Position numbers and translations under genes: made by a program | Notes under the pieces: generated by a model | Database searches by the model: none | Seen by the model: only the letters and a program-made list of their open reading frames with translations | What the model was told of the DNA's origin: nothing | Shown here: positions 33,362-42,647 of the stretch, piece by piece | Layout of the letters: each line of letters opens with the position of its first letter | How positions within the stretch are numbered: the stretch's first letter is position 1 | From: Prorocentrum cordatum | Lineage: Eukaryota > Sar > Dinophyceae > Prorocentrales > Prorocentraceae | DNA: 64,000 bases | Reading direction: 5' to 3' | NCBI GenBank assembly: GCA_963575745.1 | Contig: CAUYUJ010020516.1 | Coordinates: 373,936-437,935, forward strand

Positions 33362-34450
33362 CTACCAAATCTCCGACGGAATATTTTTCCAGTCTGGGCG
33401 TGTCTCCTCGATCTCGGCCTCATGGGACCTATTACTGGGTCCCCGTACCACCAAATATGGATCCGAAGTGAATAACTGCACCTGGGGAATGGGTCAGGAC
33501 TGCACTGGCAAAACATGTTGTCGGATGTCGGGCGTTTACACAAATAGCAGACCACGAGCAACTAGAACGCGCAACCTGGAAAACGGCGCGCGATTGTCCT
33601 TGATACGCATTCTCTCTCCCGAGATGGAACTGCACAGCGGCTCGCCCCCCGGGGGCCAGGACGGGCTTGATCAGCTCCTGGATGAGCTTCTGATGCGCGG
33701 GGTGGGATGCTCGGGTGGAACGAAGGCGGGGGGATAGTAGTCTGTGTTTCTTATTCGGCGTTTCGTCAGTGGGCGGGGGGGGAGGGGAGAGAGGGGGGTC
33801 TGGCTCTGGACCTCACTGCTCGAAACAGGCGCCCCAAACAGCCAAGATCTACTCCACGGGGGGGGGAGGGGGGGGTGCGAGGGCCCGCGCCGATCGGCAA
33901 AACTATAAATATGACACGCCCACAAAGGGGGGGTGGGCGACTCTGCTCACGCAGCTGGTCTCCTCGGCGCCGCGCGGCAGTTGAGGCGGGCCTCGCGGCA
34001 GAGCCGACACCAGCTGCACGCAGCAGAATTCGCAACTCCTCCCTTTCCCATCCCCCCCCTTTCGCGTGACCCGGGATGCGTAAATCTTGTACGCCGCCTC
34101 CGAATCGAAGTCCGCGACGATGGCGAAGTCGTGGTTCCGCTCTGGGTCCAGGCCGGCGTCCGGCCCAAAGTTACGATCGGCAGCCGAAGAACGGTGTGAA
34201 ACGAAGAGTGCCGCCGTGGATAGCGCACGGCCCAGAACGGCTGGGTGATTCGAGCCTCAGTGCCCGCATGGCCAACCAGCATGGGCCCGTGGCGACACAT
34301 CTTCGTTCACAACGCGTTCGATCCACCGACATAAGCAACGATCTCCGGGATCGCAGCCGGAAGCCCCGCCAGCCCCTGCTCAAGCGCAGCCACCTGCTCC
34401 ACAGTCCTCTCCGGCTTGAGCTTCAGCATCACCACATGCCGCAGCGGCAT
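33362..34450 (-). CDS. Stress-responsive A/B-barrel (Dabb) domain protein, four exons
   Basis: Exons on the minus strand: 34450-34316, 34169-34073, 33703-33636 and 33481-33362, 420 nt in total, 139 residues plus a TAG stop. The ATG at 34450 gives MPLRHVVMLKLKPERT, the usual start of a Dabb domain (ferredoxin-like barrel that normally dimerises; known members act in stress response or as small cyclases). Exon 1 ends in AIPEIVAYVGGSN. Exon 2 supplies NHDFAIVADFDSEAAYKIYA, the second half of the fold. Exon 3 gives the conserved HPAHQKLIQELIKPVL. Exon 4 (SDPYLVVRG to PSEIW) is a tail I infer from splicing and is the least certain part. The order and spacing of these blocks match the family, and no single reading frame contains them, so introns are required. 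Junctions 1 and 2 are set by direct repeats, not by AG. Substrate and role are unknown. Confidence 0.75.
33482..33635 (-). other. Intron 3 of the Dabb gene, GT-AG on a direct repeat
   Basis: GTGCAGTT begins the intron (33635-33628) and also begins exon 4 (33481-33474). The donor is GCT|GTGCAG and the acceptor CCCCAG|GTGCAG, so this intron has ordinary GT-AG ends within and next to an 8-bp direct repeat. Inverted similarity just inside (CTCGGGA...AATGCGT versus CTGGGGAATGGGT) is weaker than in introns 1 and 2. The position depends on exon 4 being real. Confidence 0.45.
33704..34072 (-). other. Intron 2 of the Dabb gene, introner-like
   Basis: GCATCCC occurs at the end of exon 2 (34079-34073) and at the end of the intron (33710-33704). 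One copy is kept in the spliced KIYASHPAHQ. Just inside, GGGTCACGCGAAAG plus a G-run ending GGAT at the left is mirrored by GGGTGGAACGAAGG plus a G-run ending GGAT on the opposite strand at the right, so the intron has terminal inverted repeats of about 25 bp. In-frame splice choices are not GT-AG. The interior contains G-runs and no coding sequence I recognise. Confidence 0.6.
34170..34315 (-). other. Intron 1 of the Dabb gene, introner-like
   Basis: Exon 1 ends in GATCGAAC (34323-34316) and the intron ends in GATCGTAAC (34178-34170), a direct repeat with one inserted base. Splicing must leave one copy to give GGSNFGPDAG in frame. Inside, the left end GTTGTGAACGAAG pairs with GGTGTGAAACGAAG on the opposite strand at the right end; further along, TCGCCACGG pairs with GCCGCCGTGG. 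No placement of the junction that keeps the frame gives GT...AG. Confidence 0.6.
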
Positions 34451-34710
34451 CCCTGCGTGTGTACCCGCGACTGTGCGTGGGCGCCGCCACGCCAGGGGCA
34501 GCCGAGCCGCTGCTCGAGCCAACACGGCTACGAACCCCGAATCTCGGGCGCTGCCAGGTCTGCAGCACCAGGCGCTTTCGGCAAGCGTCGAACCCCTGGA
34601 CCCTCACGGATCGATCCCGCCAGAAAAGTGCATCAACAAGGTCGGGCCTCGGGCTCTGTGGTAGTGATTTGTCGCGATGTTGGGAGACGTGCGAATCTGC
34701 GTAAATAGAA

Positions 34711-34837
34711 CTTCTCGAGGTCCGCGCCGCATCGGCTCTGGACCCCTCCCCTGGCGCGCGGTGTGCGCCAGGGGCGGCGCCGGAGGCGCCGCGCGAGGGG
34801 GGCCCAACGCCGATACAAGAAAGTCGAGGAAACCTCC
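34711..34837. mobile_element. Hairpin element, family E copy 2
   Basis: TTCTCGAGGTCCGCGCCGCA then TCGGCTCTGG at the left, with a central GGCGCGCGGTGTGCGCC and an inverted right end. Lies just upstream of the Dabb gene. A half copy of the right end recurs at about 35050-35112. Confidence 0.6.
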
Positions 34838-35284
34838 AAGAAACGAGGGACGAACAGAAACGGTTGTGGATGCCATGACAATGGACACTCTAACAATCCG
34901 ATAATCGAATTTAAAGTATGCGTCGAAGGTTTGATTGTGTAAATGATATAAACATGTTCTTGCACGTGAAAGACATGCTTAAAATGTGTCTTTGACATAT
35001 GGAATGAATTTGGCAACATGCTTCCTCTCCATTGATCGTCGTCCACAAGCCCATCGCCGATCCAAGAAATTAGAGCAGACCTCCAAGACATGAGCGACGA
35101 ACAGAAACGGGTCTCACGCACTATGGGTAGCGACCTGACGCCGCGGGTTAGGCAGGCCACCAGCGTGGCACACCGCGCGGAAAAGAAAGGGCTCACGCGT
35201 GGCCCTGCGCCGGCAGCTCACGCGCCAATGACGATGAAAAACTACCCCGCTTTCAGCGTCGCTCACATGATTCTGGGGATGGAC

Positions 35285-35460
35285 AGAACCCCCTTTAGTC
35301 AAACGTGGTTTATTGTAAACGATCTCGGGCCCAAACCTGACAGGGGCAAGTCTGGAAAATGACGGCCGCGGCGCCCTCTAAGGTCTAGGGAACCGAACAC
35401 GGACAATTCACCACTCGATGTGTTTGGGTAGGGGTTCTGTCCACCTCCGATGATTAGAGG
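35285..35460. repeat. Repeat family D copy 3
   Basis: Starts ACCCCCTTTAGTCAAACG, then CGGGCCCAAACCTGACAG as in copy 1, then ACGGCCGCGGCGCCCTC and GTCCACCTCCGATGATT. Confidence 0.6.
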
Positions 35461-35626
35461 CCGCTCATATGGGGTCAGAGTAGTTGAGGCCGGGGGATCG
35501 CGTCGCATCGTCGATACATCACCGATGCGTCGGCGACGGCGATGCATCGATGCTGACCAGAACTTCGATGCCAATCCAGCCGTTGCGACGAGGGCCTCCC
35601 CCACGACTCGTCAAAAAACCAGCGGC

Positions 35627-35925
35627 GTAGTGTCGGCGTGTGTGATGGGCTTGTCCGTTCGAGTCGTCCTCTTTGTCATGCGTTAGTCGTCGTCGCTGCT
35701 GGCTCCTTTCCCTGCGGCCCCCATTTTCCTGGGCCCGTCGCCCCTCCTCCCCTTTTCCTGGGCCCTCCTTCTCGAGCGCGCCAGCCATGGTAACGTCATC
35801 GAAGGGAAGCCCCGTCCTTTTGATCCCTCCCCCGTCGGGGGTGGGGGGCCGGTCCGGAGAGGGGTCGCCACCCAAATGCGACTCCCCCGGGGGGGTCCAG
35901 GGGGGGGTCGGCACCCAAATATCAG
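35627..35925. repeat. Repeat family L copy 2
   Basis: AGTGTCGGCGTGTGTGATGG, CCGTTCGAGTCGTCC and GGGTCGCCACCCAAATGCG match 7787-8040; runs directly into family F copy 3. Confidence 0.5.
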
Positions 35926-36280
35926 GGGCGCGCAAACATGGATCAGCGATCCCGAGATCTGGCGGTCGCCGAATCCACGGATCGGGGGAGGCGCCCTCCT
36001 CAAAAAATGCCGCCGGTGCTGTCCCGGTCGGCGGCGGGAATCCGCGACTTCCCATGGAAACGGGACCCGTCGCAAAGCCACGCCCCCTTGATCTTAAGTC
36101 GGGCCTGTCCCTCTACAGACGGATTCTCGACGAAAAATAAAAAATACTCAAAACATGGTCAAAAGATACACCAAAAACGGCAACAACAAAATCGTCCCCT
36201 GACTATTCTTATACTAATTTTGGATATTCCTCCTGTAGAGAGACAAGCCCGACTTCACCTTGATCCGTGTGCTGCGGTCG
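35925..36280. mobile_element. Family F copy 3, interrupted by family A copy 4
   Basis: GCGCAAACATGGATCAGCGA to CACGCCCCCTTGATC, then the family A insertion, then the rest of the right end (CCTTGATCCGTGCTGCGGTC). Confidence 0.75.
36094..36257. mobile_element. Family A copy 4 with perfect 8-bp target duplication
   Basis: 164 bp. Termini TTAAGTCGGGC and, inverted, TGAAGTCGGGC. Flanked by CCTTGATC on both sides. Inserted into a family F element (35925-36280); the uninterrupted site is seen in the other two F copies. Confidence 0.9.
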
Positions 36281-36732
36281 CCCGAGAAAGTGCGCCGCCC
36301 GCCCAGGGGGTCCAGGGCTCCAGGGGAGCCACGGGGCGGACCCCAGGAGTGCCCGAAGAGGCCCCGAAGATTATGCTGCTCCCATCCTACTTGAAGATCA
36401 CATCCCAGAAATAATTTCGAGCACCCGGAAAAACTGTCACGAGAGTGTCGAGACAGTGTCGAAACAGTGTCGGGCGAGTGTTTCCCAGGGCCCGACACGT
36501 GAAAACCCTCGAGTTTCAGCACTTTGTTGGGGCGCTCGAAATTATTTCTGGTGGCCAAGGCTAAAGTAGGTTGGAACATCAAAACCCCAAGATGGCCCAG
36601 GGGGGCCTCGCATCGCCGACCCGGCTGTCCAAGACGCCCTCGCTCACGGCCTCCTGAAAGCTCAGGAGGCCCGCAAAGCACCCCAAGAGACATCCATGAG
36701 CACCCCCAAGAAGGCCCCAGGTAACAAAATGA

Positions 36733-37198
36733 TGTCTTCTCTTGGAAGGATTGGGGCGCTCTCGCACTCGGGAAGGCGCTGGAGCTACGAGGAGATGCAA
36801 CGGCAAGGGTGCTGCACACCGAGAGCCGCATGTCCATCGAGGAGGCGCAGAGGCGTGGAGTGGAGGTGGAAGCGCGGCCCGGCAACAAGCGCGCGGACGA
36901 GATTGCCGAGGAGGCGGCAGCCGCCCGTGAGAGCTCAGAAGCGCGGATGAGCTGCTGCAGCTGGGCCAGAGCTACTTCACGGCTGGTGCGGGCGGGAATC
37001 ACACAGGCACACCTGGAGCTGTTCGAGAGGGTCAGGCCAGTGACATGGGAAGAGAAGCAGGAGGCGAAGCGAAAGAGGGCCCGACAGGTAAGGTGCGACG
37101 ACAACTACGACGACCTGGTCAAGCACACGCTCCACCAGCTCGGTATGAAGGGCAAGACTTGGCACTGCCAGCGTTGCCTGCAGACGGTGAGCCGGTGA
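36733..37198 (+). pseudogene. LINE retrotransposon C-terminal fragment (RNase H end and zinc-knuckle-like tail)
   Basis: The open frame contains SIEEAQRRGVEVEARPGNKR followed by ADEIAEEAAAA. This matches the end of the RNase H domain in dinoflagellate-type LINEs, where a GN..AD motif carries the last catalytic aspartate. It continues through a basic helix-rich stretch to TWHCQRC, a Cys-rich tail also typical of these elements, then stops at 37196-37198. Endonuclease and reverse transcriptase are absent upstream, where the CCAAGATGGCC-type repeat begins, so this looks like a 5'-truncated insertion. The downstream frame to about 37660 is open but not assigned. The family call is from memory of such proteins, not a search. 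Confidence 0.55.
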
Positions 37199-37689
37199 TG
37201 GCTGCAGAAGTGCAGAGTTGACCCGATCTTGGACAACGCCGAGATGAAGCGAACGACGGCCAGAAGCTTGGTGCTCAAGGGTAAGATGCCACACTACACG
37301 CGCAAGATCTGCTGGAGCCGCCACGCTGTACGACACCTATGCTGGACATCTGGAGCGACGGCGACCCGACACCCGAGTAAGAAGATGACGGAGCTATGCA
37401 CGGGAGGCACGGCAGGAACGGCAACGCAGTACGCGCTCAGAGCCATGCAGAAGAGGATGGACTGGGCGCCAGGCGAGACCAGGACCTGCCAGGGAAGGAG
37501 GAAGCCGCGACAGCTGCGGAGACCTGCAGTGGGCGACGTGCTGGACAGGACCTCCGACTGCTGGCTCGTGGGCTTCGAGCTCCGAGTCGAGGTCCTCTGC
37601 TGGGCGGCCAGGCTGACGCCTCCAGGCCGCTCGCCCCTCCGACAGTCGGCGGACTGCTCGCAAAAGTATGAGAACAAAACAAGCAAACA

Positions 37690-38060
37690 TTCCGACGCTC
37701 CAGCCAAAGAGGCCCCCAAGATCGCCCCAAGACGACCCAAGGTACTCCAAGAAGTTCCCAACATGGCCCAAGAGGGCCCCAGGACGGCCCGAAACCCTTC
37801 TCAGACAGGCCAAGAGGCATCCTTTTCCCAGCTCCAAGAGGGTGCCCAGATGGGGGACCCGAACGGACATATCGAGCCCTCGCAACCGAGAAGTTCTCAG
37901 GAGGCCAAAAGAGGCCTCGAAGACGCCCCCAAGAAGCTCTAAGGAAGTTCCTGGAGGCCCGTCAGGGGCTTGCGAGAGGCTCCTCAAGAGTCTCCCAGCA
38001 CGCCCCAAAACTGGCCACCAGAGACACCCGAAAGCGCTCCGAAGAGACCCCGACAAGCAC
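37690..38060. repeat. Family J copy
   Basis: CCAAGATCGCCCCAAGACG, AACGGACATATCGAGCCCTC as at 8410; follows the LINE fragment. Confidence 0.55.
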
Positions 38061-38069
38061 CTCTCATAC

Positions 38070-38545
38070 CCCTGCTCCTCACCCTCCTCCTCCTCCTGTT
38101 CCTCCGCCTCGCCTTCAACGTCCTCCACCTGCTCATTGCCCTTCTCGCCCTCCTTCTGTCGCAACTCCCCCTCATTCTCCTCCGCAAGCTCTTCCTCATC
38201 CTCCCCCTACTGCTCCAAGGCGTCCTCCTCCTGCTCCCCCTGCTCTTCCTCCTCCTTCTCCTCCTCCTCCTCCTCCTCACCATGTCCCTCCTCGTCATCC
38301 CCCTCTTTCGCATCATCCTCCTCATCATCCTCATCCTCCTGATTATCCTCCTCCTCATGCTGCTCCCTTCCCCCGCGTGCTCTTCCCCCGGTGCTCCGCA
38401 GCCTTACCTCGACCTCGTCCTTGTATCCTCCTCCTCATCTTCATCATTCTCCTCCTTCTCCTCCTCCTTCTCCTCCTCCTCCTCCTCCTGCCTCTCCACC
38501 TCCTCATCATCTGCGTCCTCCTTCTTCTCCTGCTCATCCGACTCC

Positions 38546-38640
<95 letters not shown>

Positions 38641-38645
38641 ACATC
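38070..38645. repeat. CTC/CCT run followed by CAT microsatellite
   Basis: CCTCCTC-type 38070-38540, then about 31 CAT units to 38642. Confidence 0.9.
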
Positions 38646-38717
38646 ATCGTCCTTATATTGCTCCTTCCACCCGTCCTCCCCCTACCTTTGCTCTCCCTTC
38701 TCATTATCCTCCTCCTG

Positions 38718-39242
38718 CTACTCATCACTCTCCTCCTCGTCATCCTCGTCTTCAGGGTCGGCGGCACCGGCCGTAAATTTATCCCCATCATCAGCATCAT
38801 CGCCAATAGCATCACCCCTCACACGTTTCGTGGCCCCATAGGGAGCTCCACCGAAAGCCCCAGGTGGGATAGCATCCATGATTTCTTGCAGTACCTGTGG
38901 GAGTAATGAGTCGCGGGGGAACAGGTCGCACGCGACGTCTCGGTGCAAGCTTCCAGGGCCTTGCCAGCCCAATACCTTGACGGGGGCCAAGAACCTCAGC
39001 AGGATCGCCATGGGCCGCCATCCCCGGCGGAACTCGAATACCACCTTCAAAGACGCGGGCGGCCTGAATGCCTCTGCCATCGACCTGTGGATGCCCTTTT
39101 GTGGAGGACTCGGAGGTCGGCGTGAGGGCTCGGGGGGCAGTTCGCATGTGTCGGATTCGACGCTCCAGCGTCGTCGGCCCGCCCCTGGCATCGACTTGGA
39201 TCGGGGCGTGGCTCTGTTGGGGCCCACGACGGACGAGGCCAA
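38718..39242 (-). CDS. Unassigned coding-like frame with acidic tail
   Basis: 174 codons. The middle (KVVFEFRRGWRPMAILLRFL, then FPRDSLLPQVLQEIMDAIPP) has normal protein composition with amphipathic character. The C-terminus (AADPEDEDDEEESDE) is read from trinucleotide repeat. Other frames over the same DNA are also open. No family is recognised. The tail lies at a boundary motif shared with 9640-9665, so part of this frame belongs to a repeat. Confidence 0.25.
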   Translation of the reverse strand: MASSVVGPNRATPRSKSMPGAGRRRWSVESDTCELPPEPSRRPPSPPQKGIHRSMAEAFRPPASLKVVFEFRRGWRPMAILLRFLAPVKVLGWQGPGSLHRDVACDLFPRDSLLPQVLQEIMDAIPPGAFGGAPYGATKRVRGDAIGDDADDGDKFTAGAADPEDEDDEEESDE

Positions 39243-39409
39243 GGCGCTTGGGCCCCAGGCCTGCGAGCGGGCCCGTTCCCGCGGCGCTGCTCCCGATGGG
39301 CCCTGTGGCCCCTGCCCCTTCGGCAGCCTCTGGGCGCCCCCCTCGTGCCCAGAATATCATGTTCTCCTGCATGCTCATGGGGTAGCTCCCGAACCGCTCT
39401 ACAACTAGC

Positions 39410-40405
39410 GAGGAGGAGGAGGAGGGAGGAGGTGGAGGAGGTGGTGGAGGAGGAGGAGGAGGAGGAGGAGGAGGAGGAGGACCAGGAGGAGGAGAAGGGG
39501 AGGAGGGAGGAAGGGGAGGAGGGAGGAGGAGGGAGGAGGGAGGAGGAGGATGAACCCCGGGTGCCCCCTGCGCCAGGATCCCCCCCCCCCACCCCGGACC
39601 AGCTTCGGCGGCACGCTCCGAAGGGCAGCGCGGCGAGGGCCGCCTCTCTGCGGCATCCGGGGCGGGCACCTCTCGGGGCGGCCGCGGAGAGCCAGGAGCG
39701 GGGAGGAGGCGGCCAGGGGACGAGGAGGAGGACGAAACGGGGAGGACGAGGAGGAGGACGACGAAACGGGGAGGACGACGAGGAGGAGGACGACGAACAC
39801 GAGGAGGGCGATGACGACGACGACGAACACGAGGAAGACGAGGAGGACGAACGAGGAGGACGATGACGAAATCGAGGAGGCAAGATCAAGGGGGGGCGAG
39901 AAGCGAGGAGGGGGGGGGGCAGAGAAAGCTGTGCACCTTCCGTGCCATTTCGAGGCCCCATGGGGGCCCCATCCAGGGCCTCCTTTTGTTTCCTGCAATC
40001 CTCGATCTCGCCCGCCCCTCTGGCGGCCCCCGATGCCGAACTGCCCCGGGGACGAACGGGAGAGCCGGCGCCGGGAGGCGCTGCCTGGGCCGCGCAGGGG
40101 CATGCCCTCGCTCGAACGTGCGTGCATCTGTCGATCTCGCGCATGTTTTTTTGTTCGCAGGATTGTCCAAGATCCTCCTCGATGGTCCTGGCCGAGGAAA
40201 GAGAGGCACACGTCCGAGCGGTGCCAAGGGGGGGGGGGGGGAGATATGGCCTGGCGGCGTGGAGGAGGAGCAGGAGGAGGAGGAGGAGGAGAGGAGGAGG
40301 AGGAGGAGGAGGAGAAGAAGGAAGAGGAGGAGGAGGAGGAGGAGGAGGAGGAGGGGGAGGGAGGAGGAGGAGGAAGAAGGAGGAGGAGGAGGAGGAGGAG
40401 GAGCG
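39410..40405. repeat. GGA and GAC/GAG runs around family G copy 3
   Basis: GGA 39410-39550, ACGAGGAGGACGACG 39720-39865, GGA 40260-40400. The long frames across them are low-complexity. Confidence 0.75.
40101..40229. mobile_element. Inverted-repeat element, family G copy 3
   Basis: CATGCCCTCGCTCGAACGTG at the left, GTCCGAGCGGTGCCAAGG at the right, and CTCCTCGATGGTCCTGGCCG inside. Confidence 0.55.
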
Positions 40406-40554
40406 CTGCAAGCTGATGCGGGCGCTCCGGCTCTGTGCCTTCGGGGTGGCGATGGCGGACGGATCCTGCCTGACCAGTGCCAGATGGAATGCGCCGGTGG
40501 CGCCTTGGAGGCCAGCACAGCCAAGAAATCCGGGGGAGGGTGAGGCCCGTGTGG

Positions 40555-40748
40555 TCGGGGGCACGCAAGCATGGATTAGCGATCCATGGATTTGGCGCCC
40601 GGTCGCCAAATCCATGGATCGGGGGAGGTGCCCTCCTCAAAATGCGGACAGTGCCGCCCCGTTCGGCGGCGGGAATCAGCGATTTCCCATGGAGGCGGGA
40701 CCCGTCGCTAATCCACGCCCCCTTGATCCATGTTTGCGATCGCCTGTG
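40555..40748. mobile_element. Inverted-repeat element, family F copy 2
   Basis: Full-length copy. Flanked by TGAGGCCCGTGTGG (40541-40554) and TGAGGCCCGAGTGG (40749-40762), a 14-bp direct repeat with one mismatch that may be the target duplication. Confidence 0.7.
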
Positions 40749-41058
40749 TGAGGCCCGAGTGGGAGGGGGAGGATTTCAGCGCTCTCCCCCTCCCCCTGCG
40801 GATTGCTCTCCTGCATTAGCTTGCAATTCGCCCGCGTGCGATCATCCGCTGGCTTCGGGCTGCGGCGCTGAGCATCCCTCCATACCTCCCTCTCTCTCCT
40901 TCAGACTGCAAGGAACTGCAAACGCTGCCTCGCAGTCTGAATGTCCCGACTGTGCGCTGCACAGTTTCAGTATGCAGCCCCAGCGGCCTTCACCACCAAC
41001 GCTCCAGCCGTAACCACCACCGCCCCAACCAGATTCTTTCCAGAGCGACGGAAGTGTG

Positions 41059-41241
41059 TAGGGGAACGGAGAATGTCAAAACCATACAACCTCGGAGGTC
41101 CGCGCGGATTTCTCGGATCGGCGCTGAACCCCCTCTCTGGCGCGCGGAGCCGGAGGCGCCGCCAAGGGGGTCCAGCGCCGATTCGAGAAATCCGCGCGGA
41201 CTTCGTAGTTTATTATGTTTCTATCGTTCTTCGTTCCCCTA
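41059..41241. mobile_element. Hairpin element, family E copy 3, between direct repeats
   Basis: Outer ends TAGGGGAACG and inverted CGTTCCCCTA; inner arms TCCGCGCGGATTTCTCGGAT and ATTCGAGAAATCCGCGCGGA. The two flanks, 40993-41058 and 41242-41312, are direct repeats of each other (ACCACCAACGCTCCAGCCG... to CCAGAGCGA.GGAA). Confidence 0.7.
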
Positions 41242-41419
41242 GAACCACCAACGCTCCAGCCGCCACCACCACCGTCGCAACCGGATCCTTTCCAGAGCGA
41301 TGGAAATATGTGCTTTTGTTTTAAAGTCGCCCCGCGGACCGGTCCTGGCGTATGCCGAAGGGAACCCAGCCGTGGCGACAAGGGGGGCCGCCCAGGACGG
41401 CCAACAAACACCCGACAGC

Positions 41420-41610
41420 ATCCCCAGACCTTCAGCCTCTAACATTCCAGCATCCCCAGACCTTCACCTTCGAACCCTCGAATCTCGAACCTCGGACTTC
41501 GAACCCTCGAACCTCGAAGCTTCGAACCTCGGACCCAGCAGCAACCCCAGACCTCCACCTCGAACGTTCACCTTCACCTTCGCCTTCGAACCTCGAACCT
41601 CGAACGCGGA
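41420..41610. repeat. TCGAACC short repeat
   Basis: TCGAACCCTCGAATCTCGAA and variants. Confidence 0.6.
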
Positions 41611-41757
41611 CCCCCGAACTCCTGGCTCGCTCCCTCGCTCGCGGCGTGGGCCCCCGCGGTGCCTCCCGACCGCTCCCTCCGTCGCGAGCCTCCCGCCCCG
41701 GCTCGTGCGGCGGCGGCCCCCCGCGGCGCGACGTGCGGGCCTCCCCCCGAGGGCCGC

Positions 41758-41995
41758 ACCTCGACGCGCACGGGCACCTCGGCCGTGGCTCTTGCAGGGG
41801 GCCGCGTGCGAACCCCCCCCTCCCCCCCCTCAGAAACCGTGCGGGGTAGGGGTAGGGTTCGCAGGTGGCCCCCTAACCTCGACGCGAACGGGCACCTCGG
41901 CCGTGGCTCTTGCAGGGGGCCCACGTGCGAACCCTACCCCTGCCCCCCACGATTCCTGAGGGGGAGGGTGGGGTTCACTTCGCTCGGCACGAGAA
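41758..41995. repeat. Tandem duplication carrying shortened copies of the 47.7-kb palindrome
   Basis: CCTCGACGCG.ACGGGCACCT then CGGCCGTGGCTCTTGCAGGG occurs twice, 119 bp apart. Each is followed by palindrome sequence: first a short two-ended copy (41796-41874), then a half copy ending GGTGGGGTTCACTTCG. Confidence 0.6.
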
Positions 41996-42549
41996 CTGCC
42001 AGGGGAACGGCCGAGGAACGGCGTCCAGGAGGGGGTCGTCCAAGAGGGGGGGTCGCAGATCACGATCCGAGGCCTGCGATTGGACGGGGGGGGGGCCAAG
42101 GGGGCGCACTGGAAGAAGAAGAGGGGGCCATGGAATCCGGGGTGGCCCGGTTCGACCCCTTGGACCCCCCCGCCTGGTTCGAGTCCCCCCCGCTTGCCCT
42201 TGCTCAATTCCCTGAGCCTCGTTCATCAATCCAACCAGCAGAAACAACTGGTAAATCAAATAATGTTGCCTCTGTGGGTCCTCTAGGGTGGGGTCTGGGA
42301 ACCCTCTTGGAGCGTCCCAGGGGCGTTTTGGGCCGTCGGGAAAGCTGCGTGGAGCGCCTGGGGAGCGTAGTGGGGCGCCTGGAGGCGACCAGTGAGGCGT
42401 CTGGAAGCGATGTTGCGGCGACTCGGGGTCGAGTCAGGGGCTGTCCGGGCGGGTCTGGGGCACCTCTAGAGCTCCCGGTTCTGCCATGCGCTGTCGAACC
42501 CCAGGCCCCTGGTACACACGCCTCGCAGACGGTGTATGTATACACATGC

Positions 42550-42602
42550 AGGCATACCCATACATATATATATATATATATGTATATATATATGTGTATA
42601 TT

Positions 42603-42647
<45 letters not shown>

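Noticed and set aside
34140-34328. Alternative GT-AG splicing of Dabb intron 1 (GTCG|GTGG to CCCAG|AGCGG)
   Set aside because: It keeps the frame but deletes about twelve residues of the loop whose length otherwise matches the family. Kept only as an alternative for RNA testing.
39047-40640. Frames of 411 and 522 codons on the minus strand
   Set aside because: Mostly Ser/Pro/Leu runs from GGA repeats; no family blocks between them.
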